DNA from: SHLQ01 sp964445255
GTDB taxonomy: Bacteria > Actinomycetota > Acidimicrobiia > Acidimicrobiales > SHLQ01
DNA length: 44,073 bases
Direction of reading: 5' to 3'
Assembly: GCA_964445255.1 (NCBI GenBank)
Contig: CAYUKM010000004.1
Span: 1-44,073 of the forward strand
Positions 1-8,879 of this stretch are shown here, piece by piece. Position 1 is the first letter of the stretch. Each line of letters opens with the position of its first letter. Both the position numbers and the translations under genes were made by a program. Below the pieces are notes generated by a model. The model had not been told where the DNA came from. It made no database searches and was given only the letters and a program-made list of their open reading frames with translations.

Positions 1-21
1 GGGCTGGAGCCCAGCAACAAA

Positions 22-852
22 TTGCCTCGCAACGATGACGACGCCGAGGCGATCAAAGAACTCACCGACGCACTCGCGGCAGCAGAGACCCGACAGACCC
101 GGACTCGCCTGGTCCTCACCGGATTGTTCTTCGTGGTCGCCGGCTTGGCGATCGCTGCGGTCTGGTGGGCATCGGATCGGCCAGCCACCGCCACCCCCGA
201 AGAGATCGATGCGGCAATCGACGAGGCGGTCTCGGAAACAACGGTGCCAGAACCGATCGGTCCAGCGATCTTCAACACGTTGATCCCCTCGATGGTCCTC
301 ATCCAGCTCGATTCCGGCGGAGACATCGGCTCGATCGGTACGGGCGTCGTGATCAACGACCAGGCCGACATCATGACGGCCTTCCACGTCGTGGACGGCC
401 AAGGCGAAATACAGATCTCATTTACCGACGGAACCACAACCACCGCCACGATTTCAGAGTCCGATCCAGCGATCGATATCGCCGTTCTCTCGGTCGCTCA
501 ACCACCCGAGGTCCTGGTCCCTGCGGTGATCGGCGGGGGCGTGGCCATCGGCGAACCCGTATGGGCACTCGGTAACCCGCTCGGACTGACCGGTTCATTC
601 AGTGAAGGCGTTGTTTCGGGACTCGACCGAACGCTACCGATCGAAGAGGACTTCAGTCTCGAGGGACTCATCCAATTCGATGCTGCGGTGAACCCGGGCA
701 GCTCTGGTGGGCCATTGATCAATCGAGGCGGTCAAGTCGTCGGAATCGTCACCGCATTGGCGAGCCCAACCGGCGAGGACTTCTTCTCAGGAATCGGATT
801 TGCGGTACCGATCGCTACCGCCGGAGGGGCTGCCGGAGGGCCCCAGCAATGA
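22..852 (+). CDS. Membrane-anchored trypsin-like (HtrA-type, S1C) serine protease, 5' end uncertain
   Basis: Likely an extracytoplasmic serine endopeptidase held by one N-terminal membrane helix (residues 30-49). The trypsin-fold domain follows a short acidic linker. The triad is visible: His122 in TAFHVVD, Asp152 in DPAIDIAVL and Ser228 in NPGSSGGPL. The reading frame stops soon after the protease domain, so no PDZ domain is present, unlike classical DegP/HtrA. The start used here is a TTG at 22, but the frame is open to the left edge of the window with no stop, so the real start may lie outside. The 3' end overlaps the MoxR gene by 4 bp (ATGA), so the two are probably translationally coupled. 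A second protein of the same layout but with a dead active site lies at 5909-7705. Family assignment is firm; the substrate is unknown. Confidence 0.85.
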   Translation: MPRNDDDAEAIKELTDALAAAETRQTRTRLVLTGLFFVVAGLAIAAVWWASDRPATATPEEIDAAIDEAVSETTVPEPIGPAIFNTLIPSMVLIQLDSGGDIGSIGTGVVINDQADIMTAFHVVDGQGEIQISFTDGTTTTATISESDPAIDIAVLSVAQPPEVLVPAVIGGGVAIGEPVWALGNPLGLTGSFSEGVVSGLDRTLPIEEDFSLEGLIQFDAAVNPGSSGGPLINRGGQVVGIVTALASPTGEDFFSGIGFAVPIATAGGAAGGPQQ

Positions 853-1880
853 CATTTATCGAGAACACTCCCCCACCTCCACCACCGGACAGCGCTCATC
901 GGGCGCTCGAACAGGTCCTGTTCGAGGTCAAGAAGGTCATCGTTGGCCAAGACCTCCTCCTCGAGCAGCTCATCGTCGCTTTGCTCGCACGGGGCCACGT
1001 ACTCGTCGAAGGCGTACCCGGTTTGGCGAAGACCTTGGCGGTCAAGACCCTCTCAGAGGCGATCGGCGGACAGTTCCAGCGGATCCAGTTCACGCCCGAC
1101 CTCGTCCCAGCAGATCTCACCGGTACCCGGATCTACAATCAGAAGTCTGGTGACTTCCAGACCTCGCTCGGCCCGGTGTTCACCAACCTTCTGCTCGCTG
1201 ATGAGATCAACCGTGCGCCAGCCAAGGTGCAGTCAGCGCTTCTCGAGGTCATGCAGGAACGTCAGGTCACGATCGGGCGAGAGACCCACGACGTGCCGGA
1301 CCCATTCCTCGTTCTCGCAACGCAGAACCCAATCGAGTCCGAGGGCACCTACCCACTCCCCGAAGCACAGCTCGATCGGTTCATGATGAAGGTGATCGTC
1401 GGCTATCCGACACCGACCGAAGAGTTTGTGATCGTCGAACGCATGACCGGCTCGCATGAAAGCATTGAGCCGGTTCTCGACACCGTCGAACTCAAAGAAC
1501 TCCAGAACGCCGCAGACAGCGTCTACGTCGACCCGGCATTGATCGAGTACGCCGTGCAACTCGTCAACGCCACTCGAGCCCCTGGCACAATCGGCTACGA
1601 CTCGCTCGCTCCCTACATCACCCATGGGGCAAGTCCACGCGCCTCGATCAATCTGATTCTTGCCGGCAAGGCTTTGGCCTTTGTGCGCGGGAGAAACTAC
1701 GCCCTTCCCCAAGACGTCCGCGATCTCGCGCTCGATGTGATGCGCCACCGCCTGGTCTTGTCCTACGAAGCGCTCGCTGATGGTGTCCGAAGCGACGACA
1801 TCTTGTCCCAGATACTGCATGCGATTCCGCTGCCTGAGGTCCCGCTCAATGAGCGCACCAACACCATTCTCAGCAGCTAG
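849..1880 (+). CDS. MoxR-family AAA+ ATPase
   Basis: 343-residue AAA+ ATPase of the MoxR class, chaperone-like ATPases that usually act with VWA-domain partners in maturing or activating proteins. Walker A is GVPGLAKT (residues 55-62) and Walker B is LLLADE with Asp118/Glu119, followed by the MoxR-typical INRAPAKVQSALLE segment. A sensor-1 region (LATQNP) and the C-terminal lid (DVRDLALDVMRHRL) are also present. Length is normal for the family. The start ATG overlaps the protease stop by 4 bp, and the next gene (DUF58) begins inside this gene's 3' end, giving a tight protease-moxR-DUF58-VWA-VWA unit. The VWA proteins encoded downstream are the expected partners. The exact client is not predictable from sequence. 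Confidence 0.95.
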   Translation: MTFIENTPPPPPPDSAHRALEQVLFEVKKVIVGQDLLLEQLIVALLARGHVLVEGVPGLAKTLAVKTLSEAIGGQFQRIQFTPDLVPADLTGTRIYNQKSGDFQTSLGPVFTNLLLADEINRAPAKVQSALLEVMQERQVTIGRETHDVPDPFLVLATQNPIESEGTYPLPEAQLDRFMMKVIVGYPTPTEEFVIVERMTGSHESIEPVLDTVELKELQNAADSVYVDPALIEYAVQLVNATRAPGTIGYDSLAPYITHGASPRASINLILAGKALAFVRGRNYALPQDVRDLALDVMRHRLVLSYEALADGVRSDDILSQILHAIPLPEVPLNERTNTILSS

Positions 1881-2799
1881 TCCCCCGCCACCTCGGTCCA
1901 GTCGAACGCTCACGCCTCCCGAGGCGCTGCTTCGACGAATCGACTGGGAGATCGTCGGGCGTCTGCACGGTCGACTGCAAGGCGACTATCGAAGCGGCGC
2001 GCTAGGCGATGGGCTCGACGTCGCTGACCTACGCGAGTACCAGGTTGACGATGACGTCCGTCGGATCGATTGGAACGTCACCGCCCGCATGTCCGAACCG
2101 TTCGTGCGCCAGTACGACGAGGATCGAGAAGTCACCGCGTGGTTCGTGATCGACCGGTCGGCATCGATGAAGTTCGGCCACTCAGAACGCACCAAAGAGG
2201 TCGTGGCCGCCGAGGTCGTGGCCGCGCTCGCCCGCATCTTCACCTTTGGCGGCAACCGAGTCGGCGCGGTGCTTTGGAACAACGGCGCAACGCAAGTCAT
2301 TTCGCCACGCGCCGATCGCACGCACCTGCTGCACCTGATCTCGCAGCTGATCACCGATCCTGCCTCAGGCGATGAAGTCGCTCCGGGCGCCGACCTAAGC
2401 GATTTGATCTTCGCGGGTTCGGCGGCCGCACGCCGCCGTTCGATGGTGTTTGTGGTCTCGGATTTCCTGGCAGCTCCTGGTTGGGAGACCGCCATGCGAC
2501 GCCTGGCGGCACGCCACGAGGTCGTTGCAATCCGTATCGTCGACGACCAGGAACAGGTTCTCCCCAATGCAGGCTTCGTCGTCGTCCAAGACGCTGAGAC
2601 CGGCGAACAGATGATGATCGATACCAGCGACCGCAAATTCCGGGACCGATTCGCCGAGGCCAGCCGAGAGCGAGAGGCCGGTCTACGACAAGGCGCCCTG
2701 CGATCAGGTGTCGAACTGTTTCCTATCTCGACCGAGGCTGACCTCACCAAAGAACTGGTCGCTATGGCCGCCATCCGTAAGGAGCGGGCGCGTCGATGA
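1849..2799 (+). CDS. DUF58 domain protein (MoxR-associated VWA-like)
   Basis: 316-residue protein with the DUF58 signature: GDGLDVADLREYQVDDDVRRIDWNVTAR (residues 54-80, shown in two parts: GDGLDVADLREY and DDDVRRIDWN), then P-x-V-x-Q-Y-x-E-D-R-E. A VWA-like fold follows with a DRSASM metal-site motif (Asp102, Ser104, Ser106). It has no signal peptide and is probably cytoplasmic. I chose ATG 1849, which overlaps moxR by 32 bp, because residues upstream of it in the same frame only mirror the moxR coding sequence. The 3' end overlaps the next gene by 4 bp. DUF58 proteins nearly always follow MoxR ATPases, and this order fits. The biochemical role of DUF58 is poorly defined. Confidence 0.9.
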   Translation: MSAPTPFSAASPPPPRSSRTLTPPEALLRRIDWEIVGRLHGRLQGDYRSGALGDGLDVADLREYQVDDDVRRIDWNVTARMSEPFVRQYDEDREVTAWFVIDRSASMKFGHSERTKEVVAAEVVAALARIFTFGGNRVGAVLWNNGATQVISPRADRTHLLHLISQLITDPASGDEVAPGADLSDLIFAGSAAARRRSMVFVVSDFLAAPGWETAMRRLAARHEVVAIRIVDDQEQVLPNAGFVVVQDAETGEQMMIDTSDRKFRDRFAEASREREAGLRQGALRSGVELFPISTEADLTKELVAMAAIRKERARR

Positions 2800-3776
2800 T
2801 CTTCATTTGGCCAATCGCGCTCTTGTCGTTGTTCGCCATCCCGGTAATCGTCTGGTTGTACCTGCGCCTGGACGGACGCAAGGTAGGGATGCGAGGAGAT
2901 GCCCCAACGCTGGGCCGCGGACCAGAGGGGGCCCCCACCACGGGGAGACGCCGACACGTCCCGCCGATCCTGGCCATCCTTGCGCTGAGCGTTCTGTTCG
3001 TTGGGTTCGCGCGCCCGCAAGCCACCGTCGATGTCCCACAACGGACGAGCACCATCGTGCTGGCCTTCGATACGTCGGCCAGCATGCTCGCCGACGACCT
3101 CGAGCCCACCCGACTCGACGCAGCGAAGACCGCAGCTGGGATGTTCGTGGCCGAACAAGACGGCGGGGTCCAGATAGCGGTCGTGTCCTTCGGGCAAGCC
3201 GGAGCCGTCACGTCTCGACCGACCGATGATCGAGTGGCCACCCTGGCTGCCATCGACCGGTTACAGCCCGAGGGTGGGACCTCCCTATCTCAAGGCCTCT
3301 TCGCTGCGCTGAGCACCTTGGCCCAGGAACCAATCATCTTCGATGAAGAGACACAGACCGTGCCAGAGGTCGACTTTGGTGGGTTCGGGTCAACGCTGAT
3401 CGTCATGCTCTCCGACGGCGAGGACACAAGCGAAGCTGATCCGGAGGTCCTCGTGGAGCTGGCAGCACAAAATGGCATCCGGGTCGTCACGATCGGGATC
3501 GGAACCGAAGAGGGTGCGGTGATCGACGTCGACGGGTTCATGGTGGCCACAAGCCTCAATCCCGAATCACTCCAGGCGCTTTCGGCGGCAACCAACGGCG
3601 AATACATCGAAGCGGGCAACGCCGACCAACTCAGCGAGGCGACCGAAGATCTCGAACGAGAGTTGGAACTTGTCGAGGACCAGCTGGAACTCACCGGAGT
3701 GCTCGCGGCGGTTGCACTCGCCCTCGCAGCGGTCAGCGGCCTGCTCTCGCTGATGTGGACCGGGAGGCTCCCGTGA
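2796..3776 (+). CDS. VWA-domain membrane protein (BatA-like)
   Basis: 326-residue protein with two N-terminal membrane helices (about residues 3-23 and 55-72), then a von Willebrand factor A domain and a C-terminal helix (about 300-322). The MIDAS site is intact: AFDTSASM (Asp92, Ser94, Ser96) and LSDGEDTSEAD. The FARPQ segment just before the VWA domain is typical of BatA/BatB aerotolerance-type proteins. In that family the VWA domain faces outside and is thought to be a partner of the MoxR ATPase. The start ATG overlaps the DUF58 stop (ATGA), and the 3' end overlaps the GTG start of a second VWA gene (GTGA). The name BatA is by analogy only; aerotolerance was shown in Bacteroides, not here. 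Confidence 0.9.
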   Translation: MIFIWPIALLSLFAIPVIVWLYLRLDGRKVGMRGDAPTLGRGPEGAPTTGRRRHVPPILAILALSVLFVGFARPQATVDVPQRTSTIVLAFDTSASMLADDLEPTRLDAAKTAAGMFVAEQDGGVQIAVVSFGQAGAVTSRPTDDRVATLAAIDRLQPEGGTSLSQGLFAALSTLAQEPIIFDEETQTVPEVDFGGFGSTLIVMLSDGEDTSEADPEVLVELAAQNGIRVVTIGIGTEEGAVIDVDGFMVATSLNPESLQALSAATNGEYIEAGNADQLSEATEDLERELELVEDQLELTGVLAAVALALAAVSGLLSLMWTGRLP

Positions 3777-4850
3777 GCTTCGCCTGGCCTCTCGTGCTCT
3801 TCACGTTGCTGATCCCGATCGTTCTAGCGGTGCTGTACATCCGGGCGATTCGGCGACGTCAACAGATCACCATCTCCTACGGTTCGCTCGATCTGATTCG
3901 ATCCGCGGAACCATCCACATCCAACTGGAAGCGCCACATCCCCGCCGTCCTGTTTCTCCTCGGCCTCGCCGCGGCCTCAATTGGCGCTGCTAGACCCCGC
4001 CGCATCGGTAACCGTGCCATTGAGCCGTACCTCGATCATCGTCGCGTTGGACGTGTCGCTATCGATGTGTTCGACCGACGTCGAACCCAACCGACTCACG
4101 GTCGCCCAAGAGGCCGCTCGCAACTTTGTCGAACAGCGCGATGCAGGCACCCAGATCGGGATCGTGGCGTTCGGCGGTGCTGCCGAGCTCATCGTTCCAC
4201 CCACGAACGACACCGACGAGCTCGTTACCGCGATCGACGGCTTCACCACATCATTGGGCACCGGCATCGGAAATGCCATCCTGCGGTCGATCGATGCTGT
4301 CTCCGAAGTGAACCCGGAGGTGGCTGCTTCGACGATCGACTTGAGCGAGACCGTCGACCGTGATGCGATCGCGGCCTCGGGTGAGTTCCAACCCGACATC
4401 GTCGTACTCCTAACCGATGGAGCGAACAGCCAAGGTGTCGATCCGATCGTTGCCGCACAACAAGCCTTCGACCGACAGGTCCGGGTGTACACGATCGGCT
4501 TCGGCAGCGAGCAGATCGCGGAGATGGTGTGCTCACCTGACCAGATCGGGCCGGGGTCGTTCGCGCCAGGGCTCAGCTTCGATAACGGTGTGCCCGACCT
4601 TGGCGCCACACTCGATGAGCTTCGACCATTCCTTGTGATCGACGTACCGACGCTCGAGTCGGTAGCCGAACTCACCGGTGGCGAGTTCTTCCGGGCCGAG
4701 GACTCAGAGCAACTTCTGGACGTGTTCAACCAACTGCCGAGCCAGATCGTGCTCCAAGAACAAGACGCGGAGATCTCGGTCATCTTTATCGCGGCAGCGG
4801 CGGTGCTGCTTCTCCTCAGCTTTGGCGTCGCCTGGCGCCGTCTGTTCTAG
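3773..4850 (+). CDS. Second VWA-domain membrane protein (BatA/BatB-like), frameshifted
   Basis: Paralogue of the preceding gene, starting at GTG 3773 inside its stop codon. The first frame gives two membrane helices and ends ...IGAARP near 3997. The VWA domain continues in another frame as AASVTVPLSRTSIIVALDVS with a MIDAS DVSLS motif and LLTDGANSQG. Reading three instead of four C residues at 3995-3998 joins the halves as GAARP-AASVTV, matching the ARPQATVDVP segment of the upstream paralogue, so a single inserted C explains the break. A C-terminal helix (IFIAAAAVLLLLSFGVAW) follows. Either the base is a sequencing/assembly error or the gene is a recent pseudogene. The rest of the coding sequence shows no decay, which favours an error or a very recent event. 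Confidence 0.85.
3995..3998 (+). other. Probable 1-bp insertion (frameshift site)
   Basis: A run of four C where three would restore one continuous VWA protein. The frame before this run encodes the N-terminal helices; the frame after it encodes the MIDAS-containing domain. Confidence 0.75.
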
Positions 4851-4865
4851 ATACGCTCTGGGGGC

Positions 4866-5912
4866 GTGACCCTCTCCATTGAGATCCCGACGCCAGATGA
4901 CTGGCATGTCCACCTACGCGACGACGAGATGCTCGACGCCGTCGTCGACTACACAGCCCGACGTTTTCGCTACGCGATGGTGATGCCCAACCTGGTTCCC
5001 CCGGTTACGTCGACTGCGGCCGCCGCGAGTTATCGAGGTCGGATTCTGGCCGCCGCGGGTGAGCACGATCTGTTCAATCCGCTAATCACGCTCTATTGCT
5101 CCCACGACATCGACCTCGACGATCTTCGCAATGGCATCGAGTCCGGTGTAGTCGGCGCCGTGAAGTACTACCCGGCAGGGGCGACCACGAACTCCGACGC
5201 GGGAGGGACATCGCTTCTTGAGTACGCATCGATTTTCGAAGTCCTCGTCGATACCGGCACCCGGCTGCTCGTCCACGCCGAGTCCACCGATCCATCGGTC
5301 GACATCTTCGACCGGGAGGCGGTCTTCCTCGAACGCCAGCTCCAACCGCTCTGCGACGCCATGCCCGACCTCGCCGTCACGGTCGAGCACGTCTCGACTG
5401 CGGCCGGACTCGACTTCGTCGCAGCCCACGATGGCACTGCAGCAACAATCACCCCACATCACCTCGCTCGAGACCGTTCGGATCTATTGGCGAGCGGCAT
5501 GAAGCCCGACCTCTATTGCAAGCCGGTCATCAACTCCAGTAAGGACCGCGAGGCTCTCGTCGCCGCCGCCACGTCAGGGCAAGCGTCGTTCATGCTGGGC
5601 ACCGACTCCGCGCCTCATCCCACCACCGCCAAGTACGGACCGACGGCCAAAGCGGGCGTCTTCAACGCCGCATACGGGCTAGAGGTCGTCGCTGAGGTGT
5701 TCCACCAAGCTGATGCGCTCGACACACTTGGTGCGTTCGTGTCGGCTAATGGTTGCGACATCTATGGGGTGGACGAGCCGACGACGGGTCTGCGTCTTGA
5801 ACGAACCCCAATCGACGCGGAGCTGGCAACGAGTATCACCACACGAGGCGGTGACAGCGTGGTGCTCTTCGGAACCGAGGAAGCCACCCTGTGGCAGATC
5901 ACGGCGATCTAA
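4866..5912 (+). CDS. pyrC: Dihydroorotase, class II (pyrimidine biosynthesis)
   Basis: Catalyses reversible cyclisation of N-carbamoyl-L-aspartate to dihydroorotate. The 348-residue length and motif order match the E. coli-type PyrC. Binuclear zinc ligands are all visible: His14 and His16 (DWHVHLRD), the lysine to be carboxylated Lys100 (GAVKYYPAGATTNS), His137 (LLVHAES), His175 (VEHVST) and Asp246 (GTDSAPHP). The start is a GTG, 15 bp after the VWA gene, so pyrC may be read from the same transcript. The stop overlaps the convergent protease-like gene by 4 bp, leaving no room for a terminator between them. The function is secure; why it sits behind a MoxR/VWA operon is unclear. Confidence 0.95.
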   Translation: MTLSIEIPTPDDWHVHLRDDEMLDAVVDYTARRFRYAMVMPNLVPPVTSTAAAASYRGRILAAAGEHDLFNPLITLYCSHDIDLDDLRNGIESGVVGAVKYYPAGATTNSDAGGTSLLEYASIFEVLVDTGTRLLVHAESTDPSVDIFDREAVFLERQLQPLCDAMPDLAVTVEHVSTAAGLDFVAAHDGTAATITPHHLARDRSDLLASGMKPDLYCKPVINSSKDREALVAAATSGQASFMLGTDSAPHPTTAKYGPTAKAGVFNAAYGLEVVAEVFHQADALDTLGAFVSANGCDIYGVDEPTTGLRLERTPIDAELATSITTRGGDSVVLFGTEEATLWQITAI

Positions 5913-7705
5913 CCAGCGGCTGCTACCGCGGTATCACCATCAGGGTCGGTAGCCTCATTACCGGCGCCGCCAGCGTCGTCTCCGTCGTCTCCCGCCCCGT
6001 CGTTGCCGTTGTCGTCGCCCTCTCGGACATCATCGGGTGATTCTTCGTCGGGCGGGTCGACGACGGGTGGTGAAACGTTCGTGACGGTCAGGCGATAATC
6101 ACCGCCGAGCTCGCCTGCGAACTCGCTGATCTGGAGCTCGAGTCGACCGTTGATATCGAAGCGAACCTGCGCGCTCGTGCCCGCGTCGCCTCCCCCGACA
6201 ACAGCCAGGCCTAAGCGATTTTCGTCGTCGAGCGTGGTGAGGTTTAACTCGAAGGTCTGCGTTCCAGCGTTCTCCGGGACCGTGGCTCGAAGGATCCAAG
6301 TGTCGATAGTGCCTGCGGCCAAGAAGTCCTCGATCACAAACGCTGCTCCCGGTGCAGGAGCTTCGATGCGTCCTCGCTGAATTCGAGTCGGCTCCCAGTC
6401 GGCACAATCCACCGGTAGCGCTCCGGGGGCATTGCGTATCCCGTTGATGAGCCAGAACTCCCGTCCTTGGAAGTCCCCGAGCACCATGCTGTAGATGAGA
6501 TCCCACCGGGTGCATTCACTTTGCCCGTCGAAACCGAACTCGGCGTCTTGGGTGCTTCGCACCGTCGATCGGACGTCGATACCGGTCTCGGTAGGTTCAA
6601 TCGCTCGGATGTTCCAATCCCAGAGCTTGCTGGTCTCTTGACCTTCGGTCCATCGCTCGACGGTCGTATTCGCCATGAGCGCGGGACCAAGTACCTGGAA
6701 TGCTTCCTCGGCGCGGCCCGAGTTGATCGACTGGGAGTACACGGCAAACGTGCGTTGCAGGGCGAGAACCTCAGCTGCTTCGACTTCGCTACGTATAAGT
6801 GCGGGGGCGACCTGGTCGATCTCGTTGAGATCGACATCGCCGATGCAGAACGCCGGCCGAATGGGTTCGGGGTTGAGGGTCCAATTCAGGAGGTCGTCAC
6901 GCACGCCGTCGATGTCAATGGCGTAGCCGAGCGAAGGGTCGGAGGTAGCGCTGGGGATTACGATCCCGACAGCCTCGCCTCGCTGGTTGATCAGCGGCCC
7001 GCCGCCCGAACCCAGCGCGGCAACCGAATCGGTCTGGAGCACGCCGTCAACCCGACGGATGTCCTCATCGCCGACGTTGACTTGGCTGTTCATGGATGTA
7101 ACTCGTCCCACGGTCATCGCCAGTGGCTCGCCTTGTGGGTGTCCCACGGCTGCGACCTGTTCGCCTACTCGGGTCCGCTCGGGGGCGACGCGGATAACGG
7201 TTGCGGCATCTATGGGTGCGGCCAGTCGGAGCACGGCAACGTCGCGAGACCGGTCCTGGCCAATGACGGTCGCCTCAATCCGCTGCTCGCCAAAGTCCAA
7301 AGCGATCTCGGCCGAATCCTCGACGACGTGCCAAGCCGTGTAGGCGGTCTCTGGGTCGACCAAGAAGGCGCTTCCCTGCGCGTTCGCCGCACAACGAACG
7401 ACGTCGACACTTGCGACTGCCCCTCGGACCTCCTCGAAGAGATCGGCAAAGTCTTGAACGGGAGGCACCGCCGTCGTCGACGTCTCCGACACCGCTTGCG
7501 GAACGGCGGAAAGGATCGTTGTGGAGGGCGTCGAACTAGTTGTGCTGGTCGAGGCAGACTCCGAAGTTGTTGACGATGACTGCGAGACCACCGACTGGTC
7601 TCCCGACCGCGCAATGAGTGCACCGACGAGGACACTGAGGACAAATACCACCAACGCCACGGCCCCCAGCCGTGCGGCGGTCTTGGCGTCCATGGCAGTC
7701 TCCAT
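5909..7705 (-). CDS. Membrane-anchored trypsin-like protein lacking the catalytic serine
   Basis: 598-residue protein. One membrane helix (about 12-33) is followed by a Ser/Thr-rich stalk (38-80), a trypsin-fold domain (about 88-290), an unassigned region, a beta-rich domain (about 430-560) reminiscent of secreted pre-peptidase C-terminal domains, and an Asp/Glu/Gly-rich tail. His126 (TAWHVVE) and Asp155 (RSRDVAVL) of the triad are present. Where the catalytic serine should be, the sequence is LGSGGGPLIN: Ser233 is one position early and the nucleophile position 234 is Gly. It is probably an inactive homologue, perhaps a binding or regulatory protein. Two in-frame ATGs open the gene (METAM); either could be used. 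The layout resembles the active protease at 22-852 on the other side of the MoxR operon. Confidence 0.85.
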   Translation of the reverse strand: METAMDAKTAARLGAVALVVFVLSVLVGALIARSGDQSVVSQSSSTTSESASTSTTSSTPSTTILSAVPQAVSETSTTAVPPVQDFADLFEEVRGAVASVDVVRCAANAQGSAFLVDPETAYTAWHVVEDSAEIALDFGEQRIEATVIGQDRSRDVAVLRLAAPIDAATVIRVAPERTRVGEQVAAVGHPQGEPLAMTVGRVTSMNSQVNVGDEDIRRVDGVLQTDSVAALGSGGGPLINQRGEAVGIVIPSATSDPSLGYAIDIDGVRDDLLNWTLNPEPIRPAFCIGDVDLNEIDQVAPALIRSEVEAAEVLALQRTFAVYSQSINSGRAEEAFQVLGPALMANTTVERWTEGQETSKLWDWNIRAIEPTETGIDVRSTVRSTQDAEFGFDGQSECTRWDLIYSMVLGDFQGREFWLINGIRNAPGALPVDCADWEPTRIQRGRIEAPAPGAAFVIEDFLAAGTIDTWILRATVPENAGTQTFELNLTTLDDENRLGLAVVGGGDAGTSAQVRFDINGRLELQISEFAGELGGDYRLTVTNVSPPVVDPPDEESPDDVREGDDNGNDGAGDDGDDAGGAGNEATDPDGDTAVAAAG

Positions 7706-7814
7706 GAGAACAAACGTACTGACGTCGGTGCTAAATAGGTGGCCATTGGGGGGTGCTCCCCACTTGGAATATCAGTGGCTACCGCCCATTTTGAGAGGCA
7801 GCGTCGACTCTTTC
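7706..7814. other. Intergenic region after modC
   Basis: 109 bp between the end of modC and the start of the protease-like gene, both read leftward. It contains a short GC-rich inverted repeat (GGGG/CCCC arms around 7748-7762) but no T-run, so a modABC terminator is possible but not convincing. It must also hold the promoter of the protease-like gene; no clear -35/-10 pair was found. Confidence 0.3.
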
Positions 7815-8879
7815 TCAGCTCAGCGGGACCACACCGACTTCCGTTGCTTTCACCGACGCCCAGATCTCCAGATCTGTGGCCAGCGACATCGACTCCACCG
7901 CGCCTGGGGTCAAATCGGCGGCGAGTTCCAAGGGATCGACCAAAGTGACCCGACGAACGTCCCCGAACTCCTCGATCGCTGCAATTCGGGTCAACCACAC
8001 ATTGCGAGGTGAACCGGCAGGGCGTTCGCGGTGCAGAGCGATCGCCGACGGTGCGATCGTCACGAGCGCTGCACCAGACACGGTCCGATCCGCGGCCTGC
8101 AACGCCACGTCAACCCCAGCGACGGTGATCTGACCATCGCGGACCTCCGCTCGAAGGTGGTTGAGCCCAGCGAATGCCGCGATGTAGCTGCTCTTGGGCT
8201 CTCGACGAATCTTTCCGGGCGTACCGCGTTGCACGATTCTCCCGGACTCTAAGACGATCAATTGATCGGCGAGCAGGTTCACGTCGACTGGGTTGTGGGT
8301 GACCAAAAGAGTGGCCCCTGAAAAGTCCTGGAGACGAGAGGACAGCTGGCCACGGACATGTGTCTTGGCTTCTACGTCGAGCGCGCTTAGCGGCTCGTCC
8401 AAGATCAGCACATCGGGTTCGGTCGCCAACGCTCTTGTCAAAGCGACGCGTTGGCCCTGGCCACCGGAGAGCTCGTGTGGTCGCCGTTGCACGAACTCTT
8501 GGAGGCCGTCACGTTCCAACCACGCCATGGCTTTGGTCCGAGCGGACGCCTTCGAGTCGCCGCGGGCCCGTAGACCGAAGGCGACGTTGTCGAGGACGGA
8601 CAAGTTTGGAAACAGCAGATGGTCCTGGAACACCACCCCGAGTCGACGATCATTGCTCGGCACGAAGAGCCGTTGGATTGGATCGTCGACTACGACGTTC
8701 GCGATCTCGATCCGACCCGAGTCGATCGGTGTCAGTCCTGCGATTGCGGCGAGGATCGTGGACTTGCCAGCACCGTTCGGGCCCACGATCGCCGTCGTTT
8801 CACCTGCTGTCAGCCCGAACTCGGCTTCCACCTGGAAGGTCCCTCGGACGACCGTGGCGTCAAAGTTCACGTGGGTCAT
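7815..8879 (-). CDS. modC: Molybdate ABC transporter ATP-binding protein
   Basis: 354-residue ATPase that powers molybdate import with ModB. Walker A GPNGAGKS, Q-loop region (FQDHLLF), signature LSGGQGQRVAL, Walker B VLILDEPLSALD and H-loop VTHN are all in order. A C-terminal TOBE/Mop-like domain of about 110 residues follows (from about NHLRAEVRDG), typical of ModC rather than of amino-acid or phosphate ABC ATPases. I chose ATG 8879 because it overlaps the modB stop by 4 bp (ATGA); a start 15 bp earlier is possible. It is the last gene of modABC. Oxyanion specificity (molybdate versus tungstate) cannot be decided from the ATPase. Confidence 0.92.
   Translation of the reverse strand: MTHVNFDATVVRGTFQVEAEFGLTAGETTAIVGPNGAGKSTILAAIAGLTPIDSGRIEIANVVVDDPIQRLFVPSNDRRLGVVFQDHLLFPNLSVLDNVAFGLRARGDSKASARTKAMAWLERDGLQEFVQRRPHELSGGQGQRVALTRALATEPDVLILDEPLSALDVEAKTHVRGQLSSRLQDFSGATLLVTHNPVDVNLLADQLIVLESGRIVQRGTPGKIRREPKSSYIAAFAGLNHLRAEVRDGQITVAGVDVALQAADRTVSGAALVTIAPSAIALHRERPAGSPRNVWLTRIAAIEEFGDVRRVTLVDPLELAADLTPGAVESMSLATDLEIWASVKATEVGVVPLS

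Noticed and set aside
1986..3197. Long open frame on the minus strand across the DUF58 and VWA genes
   Set aside because: Arg/Ser-rich composition with no recognisable motif; it is the antisense shadow of clearly conserved plus-strand genes.
3755..4363. A separate short protein from the first half of the second VWA gene
   Set aside because: After about 3998 the frame turns to Arg/His-rich nonsense while the VWA domain continues in another frame; one frameshifted gene explains both.
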